64,000 bases of DNA from Paraglaciecola sp. L3A3 (GTDB lineage Bacteria; Pseudomonadota; Gammaproteobacteria; Enterobacterales; Alteromonadaceae), in the NCBI RefSeq assembly GCF_009796765.1, contig NZ_CP047023.1:310001-374000 (forward strand). Reading direction: 5' to 3'. How positions within the stretch are numbered: the stretch's first letter is position 1; each line of letters starts with the position of its first letter. The notes under the pieces are model-generated. The model was not told the DNA's origin. It searched no databases and saw nothing but the letters and a program-made list of their open reading frames with translations. Shown here one piece after another: positions 29,411 through 39,143 of this stretch. The position numbers were made by a program, and so were the translations under genes.

Positions 29411-32400
29411 TTATGCTTTTGCTTTACTTAGCCGACGAACTGGCCAAGCGAGTAATCTAAAGAACCCTGCAAAACGTTTGTTCAGATCTTCTAATATCAT
29501 ATATAAACAAGGTACTAATATTAGGGTGACCATAGTGGCGTATAACACAGCGAAACCTAAGCCCACTGCCATCGGGATGACAAATTTCGCCTGTAAGCTG
29601 GTTTCAAACATAATAGGTAATACACCGGCAAAGGTAGTGATTGAAGTTAAAGTGATAGCCCTAAACCTTGCACACCCTGCTTCGGTTACCGCTTCTAAAA
29701 TCGAATAACCATCTTTCCGCCTTTGGTTAACAAAGTCTGTCATCACCAAACTGTCGTTAATCACCACCCCAGCCGCAGCGATTAAGCCAAATGCGGACAT
29801 CATGCTGAGATCTAGACTGAAAAAATAATGCCCCCAGATTGCTCCGGTAAAACTAAAAGGTATGACCGACATAATAATTAATGGCTGGCCATAACTTTTT
29901 AGTGGCACAGCTAACAATATGTACACAAATAACATGCCTGCTATAAAAAACACAATTTGTTCATTTTGTTGAGCTTGCAATTCTTCAATCGCTCCGCCTA
30001 GTTCAGATTTAACTCCAGGGAATTTGGATTGGAGTTGTGGTAATAGTTTTTTCTTAACTTCTTCTATTACGGCATTAGGTTCGACTACTTCTTCGTCAAT
30101 TGAACCGTATACATAGACACTTCTATACCCACCTTCACGGCGAATATGATTAATACCTGGTTTTTCGGTCAATGTAGCGACATCACCTAACATAACCTCT
30201 TGCCCACTTGGGGTAGAAATGACGGCATATTTTAATTCGGCAAATCGCTCTCGAGTAAGTTTAGGGTAACGAACCATGACACGAACTTCTTCGCCACTGC
30301 GGATAACCCTTTGTGCTTCTCCACCAAAGAAACTAGCCCCTACTTGATTGGCGATTGTGGTTAAATCTAATCCTAGATCATAAGCCACTGGTAATAGGTC
30401 AATTTGAATTTCTTTACTGGCAGGATCTATCGAAGAGCTAATATCAAACAGACCTTTCTGTTGTTGTAACATCGCAATAAATTCGCGGCCTGCAGCATTT
30501 AGCATATTGATATCAGCACCAAATAACATATAACCAAATTCACCGTTACCATTGCCACCGCCATTGATACTGTCTTGAATAGTAATGGATTTCATACCAG
30601 GTATGACAGGCATTGCTTCGCGCCATTTTCTGGCTAATTCAAAGGCATTAAAGTGCCTGTCTTCTTCAAGGACTAACGGAGCTAATAAGCGAGCTTTGGT
30701 ACGACCTTGATTAAATACCATAATGTCTTGCAACATAGGGCTACCATATTCATCTATTACCTTGCGTTCTACTTCTTGCACCATAGCTTCAATGGTTTTT
30801 AAAGCATTGATGGTAGTGTCATCAGAGACGTTATCGTTCATCTCTATGCTGATACCTGGAAAGTCATGGGGGACTTTAGGCTGAGGTACTGTGCGCACGT
30901 AGTTGGCGGCAATCAGTCCCCAGCTGATCATTAAAACAGCAATAAAAGTGGCGAATACCAACCAACGCCATTCGATACAGCGAATAATAAAGTTTTTATA
31001 TGGACCATTTACAAAAGCAAAAAAGCTTTTGTTAAATTTGGCACGCCAACTGGTCTCTTTAATAGGTGTGAATTTCATATGCGCTAAGTGAGCAGGTAAT
31101 ATCCACTTGGACTCAATTAGACTAAAGATTAAACATAATATAACTACAGTCGCTATATTAATGAAAAATGCCCCTTCAGGACCTTTCGAAAAAATGAAAG
31201 GTGCAAAAACAGCGATAGTTGTTAGCACCCCAAATGTGGCAGGGGTTGCAACTCGTTTAGCTCCACGTACTACATTTTCTACGCCGCCGCCTTTTGATTC
31301 TATTTCGTTGTAAGCTGATTCACCTATAACAATGGCATCGTCCACCACTATACCTAGCACCATAATAAACGCGAATAAAGATATAATATTGATAGTAATG
31401 CCAAATATTGGCATCATCATTACCGCCCCTAAGAAACAAACAGGTAGGCCCAGCATTACCCAGAAAGCTAATCTGAAACGCAAAAATATGGTTAGCATAA
31501 AGGCGACCAATAACGCACCTTGTGCTAGGTTTTTAAGCATCATTTCTAGCCGGGCGTTGAGGTAAAAAGTCATGTCGACTAATACTTTTAACTCTAATCC
31601 TTGAGGCAGTGTTTTGTTTCTGGCTTCGATATATTTATGCACTGATTCAGCTACCGGTACCATACTTTGGTCTTTTGTGGCTTTGACTGACATAAAGATG
31701 GCATTTTGCCCAGAATATTTAAAATAACGTTTACCTTCGGTGAATCCATCTTGGATTAAAGCCACATCTTCTAAAAAGACTTTGGCGCCATTTTCACCAA
31801 TTTTTACTGGTATGTGACGGAACTCGTCACCGTTGTAATATTGATTTTCTACTCTAACTGCTATGATGCCTGAATCAGTGCGAAGTTGGCCGGCAGAGAT
31901 ATTTGCAGAGTGTCTTCTAATTGCTTGAGTCACATCATTAATGGTTAGGTTATATTTGCGTAATGTATCGGGATCGATCTCAATCGCAATTTCATCTAAA
32001 GGTGCGTCTACATTGACTATAGATACATTGCCTAGCTGCAATAACTCATCTTCTAGTTGTTTAGCGATAGGTTTAAGTTCAGTGATAGGGATATCGCCGA
32101 CCAGAGACATTTCGATTACATCTTGACGAAATTCTGCTTGAGATATAGTAGGAGGTTCCATACCAGCAGGAAATGTAGCAATACTGTCTACTCTAGCTTT
32201 AACCTTATCTAAAACGTCAGTTAATTTTTCGTCTTTTTCAATTTCTAAACTAATCGAGCCGCTGCCACGGTAGGCACGAGAAACTGCTTTTTTAATTTCA
32301 GTGATATCTTTTAGTGATTCTTCAATTTTAATTAAGATGCTTTCTTCAATCTCTTGTGGTGAGGCTCCACGATATACTGCACTGACATTGATATAGTTAA

Positions 32401-32596
32401 TTTCAATGTTAGGAAACATTTGTTTTTGAATGGTGACAAAACTAAATGTACCCATTATAAGAATGAAAGCCATCATTAAGTTGGCTGCCACTGAGTTGTT
32501 GGCAAAAAATGCGATCAACCCAGTTTGTTTTGGCTCTTCAACTATAGACTCTTCAACAAGGGCATGAGTATTTTCGTTTCCATTTTCATTATTCAT
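29411..32596 (-). CDS. RND efflux permease
   Basis: At 1061 residues this has the full AcrB/MexB-like plan: a first helix at about 28-48, a large periplasmic porter loop, helices around 350-550, a second porter loop and a closing helix set. Recognisable segments are RGASPQEIEESILIKIEE, GIVVDDAIVIGE (transmembrane proton-relay region) and SAFGLIAAAGVVINDSLVM. The adaptor gene lies 15 bases upstream on the same strand. No outer-membrane partner is in the operon; the tolC gene at 50953 is a candidate partner. The substrate is unknown. Confidence 0.94.
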   Translation of the reverse strand: MNNENGNENTHALVEESIVEEPKQTGLIAFFANNSVAANLMMAFILIMGTFSFVTIQKQMFPNIEINYINVSAVYRGASPQEIEESILIKIEESLKDITEIKKAVSRAYRGSGSISLEIEKDEKLTDVLDKVKARVDSIATFPAGMEPPTISQAEFRQDVIEMSLVGDIPITELKPIAKQLEDELLQLGNVSIVNVDAPLDEIAIEIDPDTLRKYNLTINDVTQAIRRHSANISAGQLRTDSGIIAVRVENQYYNGDEFRHIPVKIGENGAKVFLEDVALIQDGFTEGKRYFKYSGQNAIFMSVKATKDQSMVPVAESVHKYIEARNKTLPQGLELKVLVDMTFYLNARLEMMLKNLAQGALLVAFMLTIFLRFRLAFWVMLGLPVCFLGAVMMMPIFGITINIISLFAFIMVLGIVVDDAIVIGESAYNEIESKGGGVENVVRGAKRVATPATFGVLTTIAVFAPFIFSKGPEGAFFINIATVVILCLIFSLIESKWILPAHLAHMKFTPIKETSWRAKFNKSFFAFVNGPYKNFIIRCIEWRWLVFATFIAVLMISWGLIAANYVRTVPQPKVPHDFPGISIEMNDNVSDDTTINALKTIEAMVQEVERKVIDEYGSPMLQDIMVFNQGRTKARLLAPLVLEEDRHFNAFELARKWREAMPVIPGMKSITIQDSINGGGNGNGEFGYMLFGADINMLNAAGREFIAMLQQQKGLFDISSSIDPASKEIQIDLLPVAYDLGLDLTTIANQVGASFFGGEAQRVIRSGEEVRVMVRYPKLTRERFAELKYAVISTPSGQEVMLGDVATLTEKPGINHIRREGGYRSVYVYGSIDEEVVEPNAVIEEVKKKLLPQLQSKFPGVKSELGGAIEELQAQQNEQIVFFIAGMLFVYILLAVPLKSYGQPLIIMSVIPFSFTGAIWGHYFFSLDLSMMSAFGLIAAAGVVINDSLVMTDFVNQRRKDGYSILEAVTEAGCARFRAITLTSITTFAGVLPIMFETSLQAKFVIPMAVGLGFAVLYATMVTLILVPCLYMILEDLNKRFAGFFRLLAWPVRRLSKAKA

Positions 32597-32611
32597 GATT
32601 GATGCCTTTAA

Positions 32612-33763
32612 TTAATGTTGAACAACTAAGTCTTTTTCTGGCTCAGCAATTTTAACTTTCATGCCCTTTTGTGGGTATTCAGGTAATGTTGTAATCAATT
32701 TATCCTGATTTTGTAAGCCTTCACTAATTAAAAAGTAAGCGCCTTCTTCACGGAGTATTTCCACCCGTTTAGGTTGCATTTGTTGTTCCTCGTCTAACAC
32801 CCAGATAATGCGGTTGTTAACTAATGCTTGCGGTAAACGGTAAACCTGATTGAGAGTTTTTCCGGCAAAACTGACTTCTACATAGTGCCCAAACTTTAAT
32901 GGCGGTAGAGATGACTTCAAACTGTATGGATCCTCAACCCGCACCACTAATTGACTCATCCGAGTAGCCTGGTCAATCACGCCTAAGTCACGACTTATTG
33001 TCGCCTCTCGAGTAATAGGGCTGTAACCTTTCGTTTTAACAACTGCTTTTCTTTGGGCTATGTCTAATGGCAGGAATTCTCGATCAAAGCCGGCTATAGG
33101 GAAAGAAATTTCAGCTGTTTCGATATTATAAATTTCAGCAATTTGAGACCCTTGATTGACGTATTGACCGACACCTAGATTACGTTTAATCACTAAGGCA
33201 TCGTATGGGGCTTTTATTTCACAATTGTCTAAATCTCGCTGGGCAATTTTTAAGCGAGATTGAGCCGATTTAACTGCCGCTTGGGCGCTGAGTAATTGAG
33301 GTTTACGTAGGTATAAGTCGGAAATTTGACTTGCTGCTAAACCTTTAGCTTCGCGCTTTGCTACGTCGGCTCTAGCTTGTTCTTCAATGAGTTGAGATTG
33401 AGCCAAGGTTAGATTAGCTTCAGCTTGTAATAGGGCTGCTTCGTAAGTGTCTTTTTCTATATTAAAAAGAGTATCACCACGCAGTACTAAACCACCTGCC
33501 ACAAAGTTTGGGTGCCAACTGATGACTTCGCCTGATACTTGCGCAGAAAGCATGGTGCTTTCTAATGGTTTGACTTCACCGTAACTGGTTATTTTGACTT
33601 GGTAATCTTCTGCTAATGCGGTTTCTATTTTAACTGTTGGGCGTGTATCAACGGCATCTTTATCTTCATCGTTTTCTGCTGAAGCTTTGATTGCAGTCAA
33701 TCCACCAAAGCCAATTGCTATAATCAAAAAAGGTAAGGCGCCTTTCATCCATGTTTTTTTCAT
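32612..33763 (-). CDS. RND efflux periplasmic adaptor subunit
   Basis: This 383-residue membrane-fusion protein has a signal or anchor helix (about 9-28), a barrel-sandwich (lipoyl-like) segment split around a coiled-coil hairpin (about 95-165, with ALLQAEANLTLAQSQLIEEQ), and a beta-barrel domain. It links the inner-membrane RND pump to an outer-membrane channel. It is the first gene of a two-gene operon with the pump. No TetR or MarR regulator is adjacent, although 164 bases of non-coding DNA precede it. Confidence 0.93.
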   Translation of the reverse strand: MKKTWMKGALPFLIIAIGFGGLTAIKASAENDEDKDAVDTRPTVKIETALAEDYQVKITSYGEVKPLESTMLSAQVSGEVISWHPNFVAGGLVLRGDTLFNIEKDTYEAALLQAEANLTLAQSQLIEEQARADVAKREAKGLAASQISDLYLRKPQLLSAQAAVKSAQSRLKIAQRDLDNCEIKAPYDALVIKRNLGVGQYVNQGSQIAEIYNIETAEISFPIAGFDREFLPLDIAQRKAVVKTKGYSPITREATISRDLGVIDQATRMSQLVVRVEDPYSLKSSLPPLKFGHYVEVSFAGKTLNQVYRLPQALVNNRIIWVLDEEQQMQPKRVEILREEGAYFLISEGLQNQDKLITTLPEYPQKGMKVKIAEPEKDLVVQH

Positions 33764-33927
33764 TGTTATTGCCCAATAGATTAATTATTCGACATATATA
33801 ATAACGTAGGTAAAGGCACATACCTATTTCCATTTGTAAAAATATATATTATTCATCACAAAATAGTGTAATTTTTAGCGATTATTATTAGCACTAATAA
33901 TTGCTAAATTATTTTTAAGGGGTTGTT

Positions 33928-34797
33928 ATGAAACGTTGTGCACTATTAACTACGGATAACCTAGAGGACTTTTTTGTCTACGATTCTATGCTTATTGCGC
34001 CGCTTAAAGCTAAAGGATGGTTGGCAGAAGAAGTATCTTGGCGTGATACAACAGTAGATTGGCAGCAATATGATTTGGTGATTATTCGTAGTACTTGGGA
34101 TTATCAACAAAATGTGTCTGCATTTCTAACGTGTTTGCGTCAAATTGAAGCGTCAACTGCCAAGTTAGAAAATAGTCTAAAAATAGTCGAGTGGAATATA
34201 AGTAAAGGTTATCTTCGTGAATTACAAAATCAAGGAGTGAGTATAGTCCCCACTCTGTGGTTTGATAATTTTGATTATGAAAGGGTGCAGCAGAGCTTTG
34301 CCCATTTTGATAGCCAAGAGTTGGTGATTAAACCCTTAGTGAGTGCTGGTGCTGATTTTACTTATCGTTTAACAGCTGATTTACTTATTGTACAAAAAGA
34401 GCGATTAACGGCCGAGTTCTCTACTCGAAAATTTATGCTTCAACCATTTTTGTCTGCGGTTATTGAAGAGGGGGAATACTCACTTTTTTATTTCGGCGGT
34501 GAATATAGCCATACCATTAGTAAGAAACCTAAATCTGGTGACTTTCGTGTACAAGAAGAGCATGGAGGCCAGCTCAAAGCTATTCAGCCAACAGAGTTAA
34601 TGTTGACCACTGCAAGACATTGTTTAGCCGCTTTACCTGAAGATGTACTATACGCAAGGGTTGATTTAATCCGTCATATGGCTGAATTTGTTGTGATTGA
34701 GGTCGAGCTAATCGAACCTTCACTTTATTTCAATATGGATCCTGCTTCTGCACAACGTTTTGTTGATGAAATTGTTGAGCGATATGGTCCAAATTAA
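33928..34797 (+). CDS. ATP-grasp domain protein, glutathione synthetase-like
   Basis: The 289-residue protein resembles the ATP-grasp family that includes the cycloserine ligase DcsG and glutathione-synthetase-like proteins. It has an N-terminal Rossmann part (LVIIRSTWDYQQN), the nucleotide-binding strand VIKPLVSAGADFT (about 136-148), a GEYSLFYFGG segment, a KSGDFRVQEEHGG loop and the metal-binding VEVELIEPSLYF close to the C-terminus. It probably joins an amine to a carboxylate, but neither substrate can be named. It stands alone and divergent from the RND operon. Confidence 0.85.
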   Translation: MKRCALLTTDNLEDFFVYDSMLIAPLKAKGWLAEEVSWRDTTVDWQQYDLVIIRSTWDYQQNVSAFLTCLRQIEASTAKLENSLKIVEWNISKGYLRELQNQGVSIVPTLWFDNFDYERVQQSFAHFDSQELVIKPLVSAGADFTYRLTADLLIVQKERLTAEFSTRKFMLQPFLSAVIEEGEYSLFYFGGEYSHTISKKPKSGDFRVQEEHGGQLKAIQPTELMLTTARHCLAALPEDVLYARVDLIRHMAEFVVIEVELIEPSLYFNMDPASAQRFVDEIVERYGPN

Positions 34798-34962
34798 GTG
34801 TAATTAAGCCTGTTATTTCAAGTATGTTAATAATCTTATATACATTGTTAACAATTCTTTGGTAACAATGTATGCTTCGGTAGTTTTACAAGTTAATAGT
34901 TTGGTTTGCATATAAAACCTACTGTGACTTCTGATTAAATCTACTAAAAAGAGGCGTACTCC

Positions 34963-37900
34963 ATGTTGAAAGCCATTCCTTGGTTGTTAGTCACAGTAGG
35001 ATTAGCAAGCACTCCATTTACTACTATTGCTAAAACAGAAACTGTGGTTAACTTAAATGTTAAACATTCTGTTGGCGGAAAATCTAAGTTTGAACGTTCT
35101 AAACACATAAAGCTTCATTCAACCATTTACGATAATGATTGGAATGGTGAAGAAGATAAATTGAAATATATGATGGAAGATCTAGATGTCTATTTTGGCC
35201 GAGATAACGGCGGTAGCGTTTGGAACTTTAACCAAGCTAAAGAAGATGAAAATAGGCTTGGTTATGCAGACTCAACTGACCTTGCTTTACGTGGTAAGCA
35301 AAATAGAGAAACGGCTTATGGTGTAAATAAAGCCTCGGTTCATAAGTATGATGAACGAGGTGATTTAATGGTTGGTGGTCAACCCAAACAACATTTTTTA
35401 GGTAAAACCTCTCCATGCTGTGGTAGTGGGGAAGGTTGGCAAGCAAATGGTGGGGATGCTGTTGGTGAATTTTTAGGACAATATGTAAACGAGTTTTTCC
35501 GCGCTGATGGTTTAACAGGGGCTGAAGGGCATCCTCGCCCTAAATATCTAGAAATACTCAACGAACCTTTATACCAAGTGACTGATGCACCTCATGAATT
35601 GGGCTTAGAAGAGCCCATCGACCCAATTAGAGTTTTTGAGTTTCATAATGATGCTGCTGAAGGCGTGCGTAAATATAACACTGATGTGAAAATTGGTGGA
35701 TTCACCGTTGCATTCCCCATCTTTGAAGAAAGAAATTTTGCTCGTTGGCAAGAACGAATGAAATTGTTCATTGATACTAGCGGTGTATATATGGATGTAT
35801 ACTCTACCCACTTTTATGATTTAGAAGATTCTAATCGCTTTAAAGGCAGCCGTATCGAAGCGACCCTAGATATGATAGATCATTATTCAATGATTAAATT
35901 GGGGCATACTAAAGAGCATCTTATTTCTGAGTATGGTGGCCGTAATAGACCAATGGAAAAGGCCCCTTGGACACCGCTTAGAGATTGGTGGTTCTTAAAA
36001 ACTGCCAGCCCGATGTTGTTACAGTTTTTAGATCGCCCAGACTCTGTGGAAACTTCTATTCCATTTGTGCCAATTAAAGCGTTATGGGGAACCGTCGACG
36101 ATATTCCTTATAACTGGCGTTTATTACGCCAAGCTAAAGAAGGTGCTGGTGAAGAAGGCGATGACTGGGTTTTCACTGAAATGGTTAAATTTTATGAATT
36201 GTGGTCTGATGTAAAAGGAACACGTGTCGATTCGTTTTCTACTAATGAAGATATTTTAATCGATAGTTATGTTGACCAAGATAAAGCTTATGTGATTATA
36301 AGTAATTTAACTGAACAAACAGAAAAGGTTTTGTTGCATAAATACGGCTCGGCCAATGCATCAATTCAGTCAGTAAAAATTAAGCATTTATATTTAGATG
36401 GTGATAAGCCAAATCTAGAAGTGATTAATGCTGATGTCGATGTTGATAGCTTTGATCTTGCGCCAGAAGCCACCATCATTGTTGAATATACTTATTCTAC
36501 AGACATTAAAATTGATGCTCTTTCTGAAGAGAAAAAATACTTTGCTACTGAGTATTTTAAAGAAATTCGTCAAGATATTGCTAATACCTTTGAAATCAAT
36601 AATGTGCTGACTAATGAGCATGGCGAAGCAATATTACGTATAGCCGTGGGTCGTGATCATGGTTTGTCGTTGTCGCCAAGTGTGTCGGTTAACGGTCAAT
36701 TATTAAGTAGTGAAGTGATGATTACCGGTGACGATCAATTAGGTCGTGATAGGTTTTTTGGCTTGTTAGAAATTCCCATACCAAATGAATTGCTCAAGTC
36801 CTCAAATCAAGTGTCTATTACTTTCCCTGACAATGGTGGTCATATCACCAGTGTGAATATGAAGGTGTTTAACTTTTCTGAAGATTTACGTCCAGCAGGT
36901 GGCGCGGTCGCAGGAATGTTTATTTCATCAGAAGCCAATATTGTGGCTGTAGGTGAAACACTTCAGGTATCTGCTTCGGTTACTCCATTCTTTGCTACAG
37001 ACCAAACTTTTAGCTTGGCCTCTAGTGACGACGGTATTGCAATTGTTACACCTGAAGGTGTGGTTACAGGTATAAAAGCCGGTGTGGTAGATATTACCGC
37101 TACCTCAACTGACGGTGGATTTTCTGCAAAAATCAGCATTACCGTTGAGGAGCCTGTTGCTGCAAGTTTAGTCTTTGACGATGTTTCAAAATACACAAGT
37201 ACAGTTTTTAAAGTGGGCGGTGTTATGCAAGTAACTACTCACTATGAGGCAGGTACAGGAGAAATAATTTCCAATCAATTAGGTGGAGTGAGCTACTTCC
37301 TTCGTCATATGAATAGTAACTGGACAGTACGCTCTGATATAAAAGTGTTAGATGCGAGTGCTATTGGTAAGCAGCGCGGCACTTCAACGGTTGATATTCC
37401 TCTGGACGGTTTAACACCTAGTGACGAGTTGCTCAATGGTGAGTTTTATTTCCTGTTTATTCGTTTTCATTCATCAGCTGAAGTAACAAAAAGCGTCCAA
37501 CTTGCGCATATTCAAATTGAACAAGACGAAGTGGTTATCAAACCAGGTTTGCAGCTAGATGACGATAATAAATATAAATCTACTGTCTATACAAATGACG
37601 CTACATTAGACGTTGTGGCTAATTTTGAAGCGGGTGGTGGTCAAACAGTGACTAATGAGATGGGAGGAGTAACCTTTTTCTTACGAGAAATGGATCAAAC
37701 CTGGTTAACAACATTCGGTGATGTAGTTGTAGCTGATGCCACTGCAGTTGGAGAGCAATCAGGCACAGCCAATGTATCTATCCCTTTAATTGGGTTAACG
37801 CCAACGGCAGATTTACCAGAAGGGCATTTCTACTTTTTATATGCACAATTTCAGTCTTCAGATGGCACTACTTATAATATCCCTGGTGTAGCACCGATTA

Positions 37901-38484
37901 ATATTGAACATGGTGTCGTGACTGCTTCATTTACTTTGGATGATGTGAATAAATACCAAGCCACTAATTATGAGGTAGGTAGCACTATGGATATTACCGC
38001 GAACTATGAAATGGGCACGGGTAACACGGTAGGCACTAAGTTTAATGGTATCCGTTACTTCCTAAGACACATCAAGAAAGGTTGGGCAGGCATTGTTAAA
38101 GATGTAGTTGCTGAAGACGCAAGTGTAATTGGGATTCAGTCTGGTGTTTCGAATGTTTCTATACCATTAACAGGTGTAACCCCCAGTGCCGATTTACCCG
38201 AAGGTGACTTCTATTTTCTGTTTGTCATAGTGCAGTCTTCGGATGGCAGTGAATACAACATTCCTGTATCAGGTATCAATATTTTGCCTGGGGCATCAGT
38301 GAAAGGTGATTGGGACGGTGACGGAGATGTGGATTATGACGACGTAAGAGCGATGACTAGTGCCGTTCAATCTCGACAAGATATTGATATGGCGTTTGAC
38401 TTAAGTGAAGACGGTGTAGTCAATGTGTTAGATGTAAGAGCCATGATGGCAGTTTGTACCCGCAGCCGCTGCGCTGTGGAGTAA
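34963..38484 (+). CDS. Secreted GH86-type beta-agarase/porphyranase with dockerin
   Basis: A Sec signal peptide (to about residue 23) leads to a GH86-like catalytic region (25-640). The likely acid/base is Glu201 in EILNEP and the nucleophile Glu323 in ISEYGG. A BIG2-like domain follows (650-730), then three repeats of about 120 residues (735-853, 863-982, 989-1108), each with a YFLR...W core and a GxFYFLF end, likely binding or scaffold modules. Residues 1115-1173 form a type I dockerin: Ca loops DWDGDGDVDYDD (1116-1127) and DLSEDGVVNVLD (1146-1157), then Cys1165 and Cys1170. The gene is 33 bases upstream of a cohesin-like PEP-CTERM protein gene. Agar versus porphyran cannot be settled from sequence. 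Confidence 0.87.
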   Translation: MLKAIPWLLVTVGLASTPFTTIAKTETVVNLNVKHSVGGKSKFERSKHIKLHSTIYDNDWNGEEDKLKYMMEDLDVYFGRDNGGSVWNFNQAKEDENRLGYADSTDLALRGKQNRETAYGVNKASVHKYDERGDLMVGGQPKQHFLGKTSPCCGSGEGWQANGGDAVGEFLGQYVNEFFRADGLTGAEGHPRPKYLEILNEPLYQVTDAPHELGLEEPIDPIRVFEFHNDAAEGVRKYNTDVKIGGFTVAFPIFEERNFARWQERMKLFIDTSGVYMDVYSTHFYDLEDSNRFKGSRIEATLDMIDHYSMIKLGHTKEHLISEYGGRNRPMEKAPWTPLRDWWFLKTASPMLLQFLDRPDSVETSIPFVPIKALWGTVDDIPYNWRLLRQAKEGAGEEGDDWVFTEMVKFYELWSDVKGTRVDSFSTNEDILIDSYVDQDKAYVIISNLTEQTEKVLLHKYGSANASIQSVKIKHLYLDGDKPNLEVINADVDVDSFDLAPEATIIVEYTYSTDIKIDALSEEKKYFATEYFKEIRQDIANTFEINNVLTNEHGEAILRIAVGRDHGLSLSPSVSVNGQLLSSEVMITGDDQLGRDRFFGLLEIPIPNELLKSSNQVSITFPDNGGHITSVNMKVFNFSEDLRPAGGAVAGMFISSEANIVAVGETLQVSASVTPFFATDQTFSLASSDDGIAIVTPEGVVTGIKAGVVDITATSTDGGFSAKISITVEEPVAASLVFDDVSKYTSTVFKVGGVMQVTTHYEAGTGEIISNQLGGVSYFLRHMNSNWTVRSDIKVLDASAIGKQRGTSTVDIPLDGLTPSDELLNGEFYFLFIRFHSSAEVTKSVQLAHIQIEQDEVVIKPGLQLDDDNKYKSTVYTNDATLDVVANFEAGGGQTVTNEMGGVTFFLREMDQTWLTTFGDVVVADATAVGEQSGTANVSIPLIGLTPTADLPEGHFYFLYAQFQSSDGTTYNIPGVAPINIEHGVVTASFTLDDVNKYQATNYEVGSTMDITANYEMGTGNTVGTKFNGIRYFLRHIKKGWAGIVKDVVAEDASVIGIQSGVSNVSIPLTGVTPSADLPEGDFYFLFVIVQSSDGSEYNIPVSGINILPGASVKGDWDGDGDVDYDDVRAMTSAVQSRQDIDMAFDLSEDGVVNVLDVRAMMAVCTRSRCAVE
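38305..38481 (+). other. Dockerin type I module and CTRxRC tail of the agarase
   Basis: Residues 1115-1173 of the agarase carry two 12-residue calcium loops with Asp/Asn/Ser at positions 1, 3, 5 and 9 and Asp at 12, each followed by a V(R/L)xM helix, and end in CTRSRC. The acidic and hydrophobic positions match the type I dockerin consensus with no substitution at a ligand position. Confidence 0.9.
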
Positions 38485-38517
38485 TCAATTAAATATTATT
38501 AGGAGTAGGAAATAATC

Positions 38518-39045
38518 ATGAGAAAATTAATTGTAGCTTTAGCGTTATTTGTTGGCTTACAGGCCAACGCCGGTGTGATCAGTGTCGAGCTTGATGCAGA
38601 CAATGTAAGTGATGTGGTTGAAGTCACTGTATTGGGTTCAGGCTTCGATGCCTTTGATGTTTTGAATCTAGATCTTGAATTTGATACTAGTTTGTTTTCA
38701 TTGGATGAATTTTCGTTAGGTGGTGATTTATTCGCTGCCGACTCGTTTGGGACATTTTTAAGTGCACAGTCATTTGGTGCTGCGTTTTCATTCGTTAGTT
38801 TTGACCTTTTTGCCGGTGGTGATTTTACCATTGCGAAGTTTGATTTAACGGCAATAGGCACAGGTGTGAGTGACTTTGTATTAACTAATTTATTGGCTGA
38901 AAATTTTTTTGGAGCCGGTCCAATTGATGCAGTACAAGCGGATGTTGATGTTGTTGCTTCTGTATCTGAGGTACCTGCGCCAGCTACATTAGGTTTATTT
39001 GCTATTGTAGGTCTCGCCTTATTTGGCTTTCGACGTAAAGCGTAA
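38518..39045 (+). CDS. Cohesin-like protein with PEP-CTERM sorting signal
   Basis: The 175-residue protein has a signal peptide (cut after NANA, about residue 18), one beta-rich domain (19-148) and a PEP-CTERM tail: VPAP at 152-155, a hydrophobic helix (157-170) and FRRKA at the end. The beta domain shows cohesin-like spacing: VEVTVLGSGFDAFDV, LDLEFDTSLF, then GDFTIAKFDLTAIGTG, matching the usual opening strand, yDps-like loop and late itF...G strand. The cohesin call is by pattern and is the weaker part. A TAGGA ribosome site is near its ATG, and it follows the dockerin-bearing agarase by 33 bases, suggesting one operon. The tail predicts processing by exosortase. Confidence 0.75.
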   Translation: MRKLIVALALFVGLQANAGVISVELDADNVSDVVEVTVLGSGFDAFDVLNLDLEFDTSLFSLDEFSLGGDLFAADSFGTFLSAQSFGAAFSFVSFDLFAGGDFTIAKFDLTAIGTGVSDFVLTNLLAENFFGAGPIDAVQADVDVVASVSEVPAPATLGLFAIVGLALFGFRRKA

Positions 39046-39083
39046 ACTGTTATCTATAGTTAAAGAACAATATCGCTAATATC

Positions 39084-39111
39084 AGCGGCAGATTTTTATC
39101 TGCCGCTTTTT
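39084..39111 (+). terminator. Rho-independent terminator after the PEP-CTERM gene
   Basis: AGCGGCAGAT (39084-39093) pairs exactly with ATCTGCCGCT (39098-39107) over a TTTT loop, followed by five T. It bounds the agarase/cohesin transcript before the FG-GAP gene. Confidence 0.92.
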
Positions 39112-39143
39112 GTTGTAGTAGGATTAAAATTAGGTATATAGGT

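Noticed and set aside
34963..36900. GH16 or GH50 agarase
   Set aside because: The catalytic motifs (EILNEP, ISEYGG) and the domain length fit GH86 better; the GH16 ExDxxE motif is absent.
38499..38861. 120-residue minus-strand frame over the cohesin-like gene
   Set aside because: Repetitive Ser/Asn/Lys composition comes from the complement of the beta-rich gene; the plus-strand gene has a signal peptide and PEP-CTERM tail.
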